Assembly (NCBI GenBank): GCA_013619035.1
Contig: JABXKX010000493.1
Span: forward strand, 1-11,053
DNA length: 11,053 nucleotides
Direction of reading: 5' to 3'
Source: Peptostreptococcaceae bacterium
GTDB lineage: Bacteria; Bacillota_A; Clostridia; Peptostreptococcales; Acidaminobacteraceae
Shown: one piece after another, positions 1 to 6,208 of the stretch
Layout: the number at the start of each line of letters is the position of its first letter
How positions within the stretch are numbered: the first letter of the stretch is position 1
The notes under the pieces: generated by a model
Database searches by the model: none
Told to the model about the DNA's origin: nothing
What the model saw: the letters and a program-made list of their open reading frames with translations, nothing else
Program-made: the position numbers and the translations under genes

Positions 1-400
1 CTATATCAAATGGTAATGGTTTTTCTGTTCTTTCTGGAAACTCAAAACCTTGTGACTCTAAATAGTCTTTAATCTCTTCTTTGGTTGCACCATCTTCTTT
101 CATTTGTTCTAAAACTGCTTTTGTCTCTTCATCTAAATCAAATGGTAATGGTTTTTCTGCTCTTTCTGGAAACTCAAAACCTTGTGACTCTAAATAGTCT
201 TTAATCTCTTCTTTGGTTGCGCCATCTTCTTTCATTTGTTCTAAAACTGCTTTTGTCTCTTCATCTATATCAAATGATAATGGTTTTTCTGCTTTTTCTG
301 GAAACTCAAAACCTTGTGACTCTAAATAGTCTTTAATCTCTTCTTTGGTTGCACCATCTTCTTTCATTTGTTCTAAAACCGCTTGTGTCTCTTCATCTAG
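1..400 (-). repeat. In-frame 132-bp tandem repeat array (3 complete units plus start of a fourth)
   Basis: Units are 269-400, 137-268 and 5-136, with an exact 132-bp period; for example, GGAAACTC recurs at 36, 168 and 300. By eye, units 2 and 3 (137-268 and 5-136) differ at 3 positions, and units 1 and 2 at about 6. Several of these differences are silent. Such similarity points to recent amplification or ongoing homogenisation by recombination or slippage. All units stay in frame in the secreted-protein gene. Confidence 0.95.
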
Positions 401-613
401 TTTAATATGTTCTTTACCTTCTTGCTTTGGTCTTTCAAGTGAAAAACCTTCTCCTTCTAAAACACCTTTGATTTCAGATTTTGCATAACCTTCTTCTATC
501 AGTTGTTCTACTCGATCTGTAATTGAAATTGAATCTGTATCTGCAAATGCTGTTGCACCTACTAATGATGACACTACCAATGCTACTGCTATAACTCTCT
601 TTAAATTTTTCAT
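1..613 (-). CDS. Secreted protein with 44-residue tandem repeats (partial, C-terminus outside window)
   Basis: The ATG at 613-611 has an AAGGAG site at 621-626 with a 7-nt spacer. The frame stays open for 204 codons and runs off the left edge, so the length is unknown. Residues 1-24 form a classic signal peptide: KNLKR, then a hydrophobic stretch, then ATAFA before Asp25. The mature protein is therefore exported, with no membrane segment seen. Residues 72-115, 116-159 and 160-203 are three nearly identical 44-residue repeats and a fourth begins. Each has a highly charged helical part (EETKAVLEQMKEDG, ATKEEIKDYLESQGFEF) and a Pro-containing linker (PERAEKPLPFD). Residues 31-71 look like a diverged half-unit (VEQLIEEGYAKSEIKGVLEGEGF). 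There is no LPxTG or catalytic motif in the visible part. I do not recognise the family; an extracellular structural, binding or adhesive role is only a guess. It appears to be a single-gene transcript with its own promoter. Confidence 0.9.
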   Translation of the reverse strand, partial: MKNLKRVIAVALVVSSLVGATAFADTDSISITDRVEQLIEEGYAKSEIKGVLEGEGFSLERPKQEGKEHIKLDEETQAVLEQMKEDGATKEEIKDYLESQGFEFPEKAEKPLSFDIDEETKAVLEQMKEDGATKEEIKDYLESQGFEFPERAEKPLPFDLDEETKAVLEQMKEDGATKEEIKDYLESQGFEFPERTEKPLPFDI

Positions 614-642
614 ATTCTTTCTCCTTTTCTTGTTGTTTACAC

Positions 643-694
643 TTTATCATCTTGATATGTATGAATCATCAAGCAATTATGTGAAATTATGTGA
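643..694 (-). promoter_or_regulatory. Predicted promoter with abutting 10-bp direct repeats, upstream of the repeat-protein gene
   Basis: On the minus strand, TTGATG (667-672) and TGATAA (644-649) are 17 nt apart. Each is a moderate match to -35 and -10 boxes, and the start codon lies about 30 nt downstream. Directly upstream of the -35, after a 2-nt gap, TCACATAATT occurs twice in perfect tandem (675-684 and 685-694). A 10-bp period is about one helical turn, the geometry used by many tandem-binding activators. A diverged pair lies at 778-797. The promoter and regulator are inference; the repeats are seen directly. Confidence 0.5.
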
Positions 695-810
695 TGCGTT
701 ATTTTTTCAACATTTCTTTGTTGATGTATCTGATGTTATTAACAGTATGCAGGAGAAATATCTTAGAATTATCACAAGAATATGTGAAATTATGTTTACT
801 AGAAAATCTC

Positions 811-838
811 AAAAAAAAAAGAGTGTTTTCACACTCTT
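811..838 (-). terminator. Rho-independent terminator after the 5'-3' exonuclease gene
   Basis: On the minus strand, AAGAGTG pairs with CACTCTT across a short TGAAAA loop, followed by a long uninterrupted run of T (reverse complement of the A run at 811-820). It lies about 20 bp past the exonuclease stop and ends the operon that begins with the APH-type kinase. It also separates that operon from the repeat-protein gene. Confidence 0.88.
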
Positions 839-858
839 CCAGTTAGATTCACTCACTT

Positions 859-1692
859 TTACAATTGTCTAATAATACTTGTCGGTTTAAAGAATGAGTC
901 AAATCCAATAGTTATACACTCATCATTTAATTCAAACGGTACATCCATGATCATTTGAATCAAAGCTTTGTTTCTCTTTAATATATCTTCATGTTCTTTT
1001 ACTTTTAATAAATACTTCTCTGGGATTTCTGTGTTGCCTTTTATAATTTCATTTAAAGTCCCATAAGATAATATCTCAGCTGCTCTCTTTGGTCCTATGC
1101 CTTTGATGCCAGGAATATTATCTGCCGTGTCTCCAATTAAGGATTTGTATTCAATAATCTGATCTGGTCGAACACTAAACTTTTCTTCAACGACGACAGG
1201 TGTTAACATCACACTGTGTTTGCCTCTAGGTTTATAGACACTCACACGATCATTGATCAATTGATTAAAATCTGAATCTGTGGATACAATAATAATCTCA
1301 TAACGCTCTTGATAAGCTTTGCATATGGATGCGATGTAATCATCGGCTTCAAATCCATCCGCTTCTATATAACCAATATCTAATAGGTCTAATGTTTTAT
1401 AGACATCCGGTAATTGTGTAAACGGATTAGCTTCAGCTTCTACCTGAGAGTAATCTATTCTATTTTGTTTATAATCCGGGAAAGCTTCAACTCTTGAAGT
1501 CGTGCTTGTGATACTATCAAATAAGACCAATAGTTTGTTTGCATCAAATTCTTCAACCAGTTTATTCAAATTACTGGCAAAACCTACTGCACATTTAACA
1601 TCTCTACCATCTTGATGTCTTATTGAACGTTGCATCCCAAAAAATAACCTGAATAACATATTATGTCCATCTACTAAGATTAATCTTTCCAC
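859..1692 (-). CDS. Standalone 5'-3' exonuclease (FEN / Pol I N-terminal domain type)
   Basis: This 277-residue protein matches the 5'-nuclease domain of DNA polymerase I, present here without a polymerase part. It would cleave 5' flaps and RNA primers during Okazaki-fragment processing and repair. The metal-binding acidic residues are in place: Asp8 (VDGHN), Asp59 (LFDS), Glu115/Asp117/Asp118 (FEADD), Asp139/Asp141 (STDSD), and Asp188/Asp191 (IGDTADN). A helix-hairpin-helix DNA-binding motif follows (PGIKGIGPKRAAEIL, about 194-208). YKQNR at 74-78 fits the conserved basic patch. The start is GTG at 1692-1690, only 7 residues before the catalytic DGHN, so no later start is possible. Its AAGGAG (1699-1704, 6-nt spacer) lies in the last codons of the flavoprotein gene, one base beyond whose stop this gene begins. 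It is the last gene of its operon. Standalone forms occur in Bacillus-type bacteria and mollicutes. I am confident of the family. Confidence 0.95.
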   Translation of the reverse strand: MERLILVDGHNMLFRLFFGMQRSIRHQDGRDVKCAVGFASNLNKLVEEFDANKLLVLFDSITSTTSRVEAFPDYKQNRIDYSQVEAEANPFTQLPDVYKTLDLLDIGYIEADGFEADDYIASICKAYQERYEIIIVSTDSDFNQLINDRVSVYKPRGKHSVMLTPVVVEEKFSVRPDQIIEYKSLIGDTADNIPGIKGIGPKRAAEILSYGTLNEIIKGNTEIPEKYLLKVKEHEDILKRNKALIQMIMDVPFELNDECITIGFDSFFKPTSIIRQL

Positions 1693-1693
1693 T

Positions 1694-2278
1694 TTAAACT
1701 CCTTTTGCTTCTACTATTCTTTCAACAAAACATCTGGTATGTTCTATTGCTTCATCTCTTCTGAAATGTTCTTTTCCAGCCATATCTCGTTCGGCGCACA
1801 TGCCAATATACTTCAAACCTGAATGTTCACAATATCTTTTAAGACCTTCATTTAGGACACCTGCTCCTGCTTCTATTTCATAACCACAAGTTGTTACCAG
1901 ACCACAGACTTTGTCTGCCCATAAACTTGGACCTCTTTCTCTGCCATAATATTTATTCATGCCATAAACCAGTCTATCCATCACTGCTTTTAATGGCGGC
2001 GTGCAGTACCAAGAATAAATTGGACTTGCAAAAAAAATAACATCCGCTTCCAACACACCTTCATAAATTTCATACATATCATCTTTTTTGGGACAACCGT
2101 GTGACTCAAATATATCTTGGCATGTCCAACATGCGGTACACGGTTCAATGTTTTTTTCTTTTATTTTAATAACATCAACTTCATAATCATGTTTTTGCAA
2201 ATGTTTTATAACGGATTCCAATAAGATTTCTGTATTGCTGTTTTCTCTTAAACTACCTGATAATATAATTGCTTTCAT
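1694..2278 (-). CDS. Flavodoxin-fold NAD(P)H-dependent oxidoreductase, iron-sulfur-flavoprotein-like
   Basis: This 194-residue protein has the FMN-reductase/flavodoxin fold. The N-terminal IILSGSLRENSNTE (4-17) is the FMN phosphate-binding loop, and FASPIYSWYCTPPLKAVMDR (about 82-101) is the typical second flavin loop. Residues 47-62 hold four cysteines, C47-x2-C50-x2-C53-x8-C62, then PKKDDM. This resembles the compact cysteine motif of iron-sulfur flavoproteins, so an Fe-S cluster beside FMN is possible. Many relatives are annotated simply as flavodoxin family or NAD(P)H-dependent oxidoreductase. The likely role is cytosolic electron transfer or reduction of quinones or xenobiotics; the substrate is unknown. 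The ATG overlaps the upstream GNAT stop by one base (TAATG), which implies coupled translation. Confidence 0.88.
   Translation of the reverse strand: MKAIILSGSLRENSNTEILLESVIKHLQKHDYEVDVIKIKEKNIEPCTACWTCQDIFESHGCPKKDDMYEIYEGVLEADVIFFASPIYSWYCTPPLKAVMDRLVYGMNKYYGRERGPSLWADKVCGLVTTCGYEIEAGAGVLNEGLKRYCEHSGLKYIGMCAERDMAGKEHFRRDEAIEHTRCFVERIVEAKGV
1699..1704 (-). promoter_or_regulatory. Ribosome binding site deciding the GTG start of the exonuclease gene
   Basis: AAGGAG with a 6-nt spacer to GTG (1692-1690). The site is made of the last Lys-Gly-Val codons of the flavoprotein gene. Confidence 0.85.
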
Positions 2279-2679
2279 TAATGTTCTCTTTTCATATAAT
2301 AATCATCTTTTCTTATTTCCTCTATTTCAAAACCTTCACTCTTATATAACTCAAAGGCTTCTTTTCTCTCATGATCCACATGGATGTAAATGTAATCATA
2401 AGTCTTCCAATATTCTAAGGCATGATTCAGAAGTTTTCTTGCAATGCCTCTTCGTTGAAATTTTTGTTTAACCGTTAAGACTGAAATATAAGGATTATCA
2501 TTAGATAAAAACGAAATGATAAATCCAACAACTTCTCCGTTTATTTTATAAACCCATACAGTTTCTGCATTAAACTCAGGGATCTGGTACCAGTCGGTTC
2601 CCCAAGGTGTATCCTTAAATCCATCTGCATAAACTAAAGGTATTTGACTGTAGTCTTTTTTATTTAGCACCTCTATCAT
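2278..2679 (-). CDS. GNAT family N-acetyltransferase (short)
   Basis: This 133-residue single-domain GNAT would transfer an acetyl group from acetyl-CoA to an amine. Motif A, the pyrophosphate-binding loop, is QRRGIARKLL at 75-84, after the beta-4 strand YISVLTV. The C-terminal AFELYKSEGFE (108-118) is the usual 'aa.~lYek~GF' motif B region. The ATG at 2679 has AAGGAG at 2687-2692 with a 7-nt spacer and lies 20 nt inside the upstream kinase gene. The reading overlap implies co-expression with the kinase and the flavoprotein. The substrate cannot be inferred; it could modify small amines, an antibiotic or a protein N-terminus. Confidence 0.9.
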   Translation of the reverse strand: MIEVLNKKDYSQIPLVYADGFKDTPWGTDWYQIPEFNAETVWVYKINGEVVGFIISFLSNDNPYISVLTVKQKFQRRGIARKLLNHALEYWKTYDYIYIHVDHERKEAFELYKSEGFEIEEIRKDDYYMKREH

Positions 2680-3553
2680 CTGTATACTCCTTCAGAATAC
2701 TGATACCTTCTTGATAATGGATTTTGTCTACTGGTAATGACCAACTACAAATAGAAAGACCATAATGCAAATGATAAAGTCTCGCTTCACTGCTGTGGAT
2801 ATGACTTAAAATATCTTCTCCGTACCCCTCTGAAAATGATTTTAAATCCTGTTTGTTTTTAGTAAACTTCTGATACACATTAACCAAATCTCTTTTAATA
2901 TCTGTAATCGTAGCTTGTTCAAAATCTATTATCTTCACTATTTCATAGTGACTATTTACTTTTTTAACAAGTATATTTCTTGAACCATAATCCATATGGC
3001 AAAGTCCTTTAATCGGTGTACATTCCGTATTTCTAACATATTCAAGTGCTTGTATACCTTGATCTATTATCATTTCATCTGGGTGTTTATATTGTTTTAA
3101 ATGATGATAAATTCTTGAAATCTCATACGACATCGCCTCTTCATGTGAGTTATAGGACGAAACGGCTAATCGTCCGAATGGTTCATGTTCTCCAAATGTA
3201 TGAATCATCTTAAGATAAATACCAGCCTGTTTATAAAGACTTTCTAAGTTGTTTGGTTCTATTTGATGAATCACTTTATCAAGTGTAATACCGTCTTCAT
3301 AATGATACAGCATGTACTCATGCTCTTCTATGACACCATATTTTATAACTTTAGGTACTGGCACCTGCGAGTTTTCGAGTAATTGAAGTGCTTTGACTTC
3401 ACTTTCGAATCTATTCTTAACATAATAAAATTTAACAACATAATCTTGTTTTTCTGTTGTAACTCGATAAACGAGATGTCTTTTTAATTCATGATGGCCT
3501 ATAGGTATTATCTCTAAAATATTATCAATCAGTTGATTTATTATTTTCTCCAT
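2660..3553 (-). CDS. Aminoglycoside phosphotransferase (APH) / choline-kinase-like family protein
   Basis: This 297-residue protein has a bilobal small-molecule kinase architecture. The N-lobe contains the ATP-binding Lys41 (YVVKFY) and Glu52. The C-lobe contains the catalytic loop CHMDYGSRNIL (185-195) with the H-x-D-x4-N pattern (His186, Asp188, Asn193). The metal-binding IIDFE (208-212) follows, with Asp210. The family phosphorylates hydroxyls of aminoglycosides, choline, homoserine, fructosamine and similar compounds using ATP; the substrate here is not identifiable, and resistance should not be assumed. It is the first gene of a four-gene unit (kinase, GNAT, flavoprotein, exonuclease). 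An AGAGG-type SD precedes the ATG. The gap to the upstream terminator is short; TATAAG at about 3565-3570 could be a -10 box, but no good -35 is seen. Confidence 0.9.
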   Translation of the reverse strand: MEKIINQLIDNILEIIPIGHHELKRHLVYRVTTEKQDYVVKFYYVKNRFESEVKALQLLENSQVPVPKVIKYGVIEEHEYMLYHYEDGITLDKVIHQIEPNNLESLYKQAGIYLKMIHTFGEHEPFGRLAVSSYNSHEEAMSYEISRIYHHLKQYKHPDEMIIDQGIQALEYVRNTECTPIKGLCHMDYGSRNILVKKVNSHYEIVKIIDFEQATITDIKRDLVNVYQKFTKNKQDLKSFSEGYGEDILSHIHSSEARLYHLHYGLSICSWSLPVDKIHYQEGISILKEYTDDRGAK

Positions 3554-3582
3554 CTCATACCTCTTTTCTTATAATTTTAACA

Positions 3583-3612
3583 TAAAAAGAAGTTGTGATG
3601 ACCACAACTTCT
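3583..3612 (-). terminator. Rho-independent terminator overlapping the stop of the membrane-protein gene
   Basis: On the minus strand, a perfect 10-bp stem AGAAGTTGTG/CACAACTTCT (3603-3612 and 3588-3597) closes a 5-nt loop and is followed by TTTTT. The 5' arm includes two bases of the TAG stop codon of the membrane-protein gene. The hairpin cleanly separates that gene from the downstream kinase operon. Confidence 0.88.
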
Positions 3613-4150
3613 AAGATACGTATTCTCCATTAATATGTGTATCATAAATCTTAACTGAAACTTTATTGTATTCAAACATTGCATTTGGGTAATCTATTGT
3701 CTTTTTTATATAACAGAAATTTGAGTAATTGATATTGAAGGATAAGATAAATCCACCAACCAATACTTTTGTTAAATAGACATCTCCTAATGCAGAATAG
3801 GATAACATAATTGCTATTATCTGAATGGTCATCAACATGATTACCGGATAACCTTCAATTTTTTGTATATCTATTGCTGAGACCATTTTCGATGGAAATG
3901 ATTTTGGCTTAAGTGTTTTATAATATGCAATTGGTTCAAAGTGCATTCTCTTTTCCAGTTGATTTTGAAACCATACTTTTATATAACGACTGATAAACAT
4001 GAGTAATAATGTCCAATACACAAATATAATGCCACCAGCTACCAAATCATAAATATATGCTTTGAACAGAATAAAATATACAATCAAAGGAATGATAGTA
4101 AAGTATAACCACTTGGTTATTCTTACTCTATAATCACTTACTAGTTTCAT
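3611..4150 (-). CDS. Four-helix integral membrane protein of unknown function
   Basis: This 179-residue protein has hydrophobic segments at about 14-32, 36-56, 102-119 and 124-141, as two hairpins. They are separated by a basic loop (QNQLEKRMHFEPIAYYKTLKP, from about residue 62). The C-terminal tail of about 35 residues is polar (SVKIYDTHINGEYVS). There are no catalytic or transporter motifs and I do not recognise the family. It is probably a cytoplasmic-membrane protein. The ATG at 4150 has an AAAGGTGG-type SD 8 nt upstream. It has its own predicted promoter and its own terminator, so it is likely monocistronic. Confidence 0.82.
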   Translation of the reverse strand: MKLVSDYRVRITKWLYFTIIPLIVYFILFKAYIYDLVAGGIIFVYWTLLLMFISRYIKVWFQNQLEKRMHFEPIAYYKTLKPKSFPSKMVSAIDIQKIEGYPVIMLMTIQIIAIMLSYSALGDVYLTKVLVGGFILSFNINYSNFCYIKKTIDYPNAMFEYNKVSVKIYDTHINGEYVS

Positions 4151-4185
4151 ACACAGACCACCTTTTTTTATTTTTTCTATTTTAT

Positions 4186-4214
4186 ATCATAACATAAAAT
4201 GAAGAAAATGTTTA
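4186..4214 (-). promoter_or_regulatory. Predicted extended -10 promoter for the membrane-protein gene
   Basis: On the minus strand, TAAACA (4209-4214) is followed after exactly 17 nt by TATGAT (4186-4191). TGT immediately precedes the -10, giving an extended -10 (TGnTATGAT). The -35 overlaps the TAA stop of the signal peptidase gene. The transcript would have a leader of about 30 nt before the ATG at 4150. Confidence 0.6.
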
Positions 4215-4799
4215 ATTAAAGCTTTCTAAATTATTGAACGGCCATAGTCTTAATAGGACTTTTCCTTCAATACTCTTCATATCCACACAGCCAAAAGTTC
4301 GACTATCATTGCTGTTGGGTCTATTGTCTCCAAGTACAAAGACTTGATCTTCAGGTACTGTTAATGGGAAGGCAATACTTCTTAATATTGTAGGTTCAAC
4401 AGAAGATTCTATTGCTGTCATTTCACCATTTACATAAACTTGATCATTTGCTATCGTAATAACATCACCAGGGAGTCCAATGACTCTTTTTACCAAACGA
4501 TTTTCTCTAACCTCTCCATGAATTTTTAAATTATAATCTTCTAAAGTCGTTGAAAATTGATCTAATAAAGTATCATTGGTTTCACCTTTTAGAAAAATAA
4601 CAATGTCACCTTTTTCTGGCATCTTGGCATAATAACTGATTTTTTCTACCAATAAAAAATCCCCATGATTTAATGTGTTGTTCATAGATTGTCCACTCAC
4701 ACCACTAAAAGCAAATACATAACTGTTGAGAAACATAACAATAATAACAGCTGTCATCAATTGCACAACTAGTTTTATTATTTCTTTTATAGCTTTCAT
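4212..4799 (-). CDS. lepB: Signal peptidase I (type I leader peptidase)
   Basis: This 195-residue membrane-anchored serine protease removes signal peptides from exported proteins on the outer face of the membrane. There is one N-terminal transmembrane anchor at about 9-31. The catalytic Ser38 is in SGQSMNNTL and the catalytic Lys104 is in RLVKRVIGLPGD. Box E is GDNRPNSNDSRTFG (157-170). The length and single anchor are typical of Gram-positive enzymes. The start chosen is the ATG at 4799: it has AAGGAG at 4806-4811 (6-nt spacer) and lies one base past the stop of the metallophosphoesterase gene. The frame is open to a further 14 codons upstream (to 4841), but that extension overlaps the neighbour and has no role in the family. 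It is the last gene of the long packed block; I see no strong terminator after it. The repeat protein at the left edge would be a plausible substrate (inference). Confidence 0.95.
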   Translation of the reverse strand: MKAIKEIIKLVVQLMTAVIIVMFLNSYVFAFSGVSGQSMNNTLNHGDFLLVEKISYYAKMPEKGDIVIFLKGETNDTLLDQFSTTLEDYNLKIHGEVRENRLVKRVIGLPGDVITIANDQVYVNGEMTAIESSVEPTILRSIAFPLTVPEDQVFVLGDNRPNSNDSRTFGCVDMKSIEGKVLLRLWPFNNLESFN

Positions 4800-4800
4800 T

Positions 4801-5502
4801 TTATTCTCCTTTTTCAATGCCAAAGAAGATTCTTGATACAAAATCTTTTTCAGGATACTCTATTGATTTCATTTTATCTACGAATTGATCTCTATTAAAT
4901 GTCAGCCATACTTTTTCAATTTCAAATCCTTCATCAGTCAGTTCTATTATGGTATAAAATGTTTGATTGTCTTTTCTACAACCACTTGATCCAATGCCAA
5001 GATAGTGAGATTCATTAACTTCTTTTAACTCGGTTCCATCATGTTCATGACCATAAACGATCAAATAGCCCGTTTGCGGATACATATCAGATATATTTTT
5101 TGAATCTGTTGAGTTTACAAAATCAACGCCATCGTGAGCAAAATGCATCATTTTTATTTGTTTCTCATGCGCTTCATAAGTATATTCTAATGGGCAAGAT
5201 TCGACAAACCGTTTTGAATGTTCATTCAATTGCATCCTAATCCATTTATGATGTTTGGCTTCGTTTTCTGACATATTGACATAATGTTCTGTTCCGATTA
5301 GATAATACATCTCGTGATTACCTTTTGTCATTCTAATATTTTCTCGAACAATGGTCTCTAAACAAAGCTTTGAAGAAGGACCAATTGCTATTGTATCACC
5401 TAAAGCATATATCTCTGTTATTTCTTTATTTTTTATATCATCTATAATAGCAGTAAGTGCTTCTAAATTGCCATGTATATCTGAAAATATGGCTAGTTTC
5501 AT
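4801..5502 (-). CDS. Metallophosphoesterase (YfcE/MJ0936-like phosphodiesterase family)
   Basis: This 233-residue calcineurin-type phosphoesterase has the dimetal-site motifs in order: FSDIHGN (6-12; Asp8, His10), LGDTIAIGP (34-42; Asp36), GNHE (61-64; Asn62, His63), FAHDG (121-125; His123) and YGHEH (150-154; His152, His154). The usual forms are GNHD and GHTH; the changes here do not remove metal ligands. It would hydrolyse a phosphodiester or phosphomonoester in the cytosol; the substrate is unknown. The start is the ATG at 5502, 6 nt past the upstream GNAT stop, with a GAGGT site sharing bases with that TGA stop. It ends one base before the signal peptidase ATG and carries that gene's SD in its final codons. 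Confidence 0.92.
   Translation of the reverse strand: MKLAIFSDIHGNLEALTAIIDDIKNKEITEIYALGDTIAIGPSSKLCLETIVRENIRMTKGNHEMYYLIGTEHYVNMSENEAKHHKWIRMQLNEHSKRFVESCPLEYTYEAHEKQIKMMHFAHDGVDFVNSTDSKNISDMYPQTGYLIVYGHEHDGTELKEVNESHYLGIGSSGCRKDNQTFYTIIELTDEGFEIEKVWLTFNRDQFVDKMKSIEYPEKDFVSRIFFGIEKGE
4806..4811 (-). promoter_or_regulatory. Ribosome binding site deciding the signal peptidase start
   Basis: AAGGAG with a 6-nt spacer to the ATG at 4799. It lies in the final codons (Glu-Lys-Gly-Glu) of the metallophosphoesterase gene and rules against the longer frame starting at 4841. Confidence 0.85.
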
Positions 5503-5508
5503 ATAACC

Positions 5509-6207
5509 TCACTTAATTTCTATACTCAGTGCATATTCTTTTGAATAACACGTAAATCCTAATGACTTTGCTAACTTCACAGATGCAGTATTATCAACAT
5601 CAACTAAATAAATTGGAATAAGATTATGGTCTGCACACCAATCAATACATTTTCTGGCAACCATTTGCCCATAACCTTTACGTCTAAACTCAGGATTGGA
5701 ATAGACTGCGATGTTGCCACCGCCATGGTCAACATCTGTAATTCTTGCAATTGCGGCTATTTGACCATCTTTTTTTACAATAAACTTATTCTTCTGTTCA
5801 ATATACCGTTGTTGTCTCTTACGGTGAAGTGTTTTTTCTTCTTCTGTTAATGATTGAATACTATTTTCTAGATCTTCTTTTGTAAAAACTTTCGCTTCAT
5901 TGTTTAACATCTTCATATTTTTCCGAAGTGACATTCTATAAAAATGTCTTAAAGTTAATGAGGGGTGTTTTAATTGAAATACTTCTAGCGTTTTTTGTAT
6001 CGAGTCTTGTCGTTTTATTCTCATGAAAGAGCTATACAATTCTGGATGTACGGAATAAATCTCCTTACCCTCTATTTCAGTAGCAATAACATAATAATAA
6101 TAATGTTCATTCAACGGTCTTCTTCTCTGTTCACAGGATACGACGGCAGTTTGAGTGTTATGATTTAAGTACTTCTGGTAATAAGTCAAATAGCTCTCTT
6201 TAATCAT
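5509..6207 (-). CDS. GNAT family N-acetyltransferase with an extra N-terminal domain
   Basis: This 232-residue protein carries a GNAT fold in its C-terminal half: KKDGQIAAIARI, NIAVYSNPEFRRKGYGQMVARKCIDW (motif A RRKGYG at 175-180) and ASVKLAKSLGF (208-218). About 135 N-terminal residues contain no GNAT motif. They include HYYYYVIATE (35-44) and a basic, helical stretch. The layout resembles the two-domain GNAT_acetyltran type (PF12746), though I could not search to confirm this. The substrate is unknown. The ATG at 6207 lies one base past the stop of the preceding gene, with AAAGAGAT as the SD. It is the only gene here that ends in TGA. Confidence 0.9.
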   Translation of the reverse strand: MIKESYLTYYQKYLNHNTQTAVVSCEQRRRPLNEHYYYYVIATEIEGKEIYSVHPELYSSFMRIKRQDSIQKTLEVFQLKHPSLTLRHFYRMSLRKNMKMLNNEAKVFTKEDLENSIQSLTEEEKTLHRKRQQRYIEQKNKFIVKKDGQIAAIARITDVDHGGGNIAVYSNPEFRRKGYGQMVARKCIDWCADHNLIPIYLVDVDNTASVKLAKSLGFTCYSKEYALSIEIK

Positions 6208-6208
6208 T

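Noticed and set aside
1..400. Regularly spaced near-identical repeats as a CRISPR or non-coding satellite array
   Set aside because: The 132-bp period is a multiple of three, contiguous with no spacers, and stays in one open frame behind a signal peptide. Differences are partly silent. It is a coding repeat.
630..872. Plus-strand open frame of 80 codons
   Set aside because: It starts at TTG with no SD, crosses the exonuclease terminator and the promoter region of the repeat gene, and is Phe/Leu-rich low-complexity text.
2660..3553. Aminoglycoside resistance gene
   Set aside because: Only the general APH/choline-kinase fold motifs are visible. The family has many metabolic substrates and nothing here points to an antibiotic.
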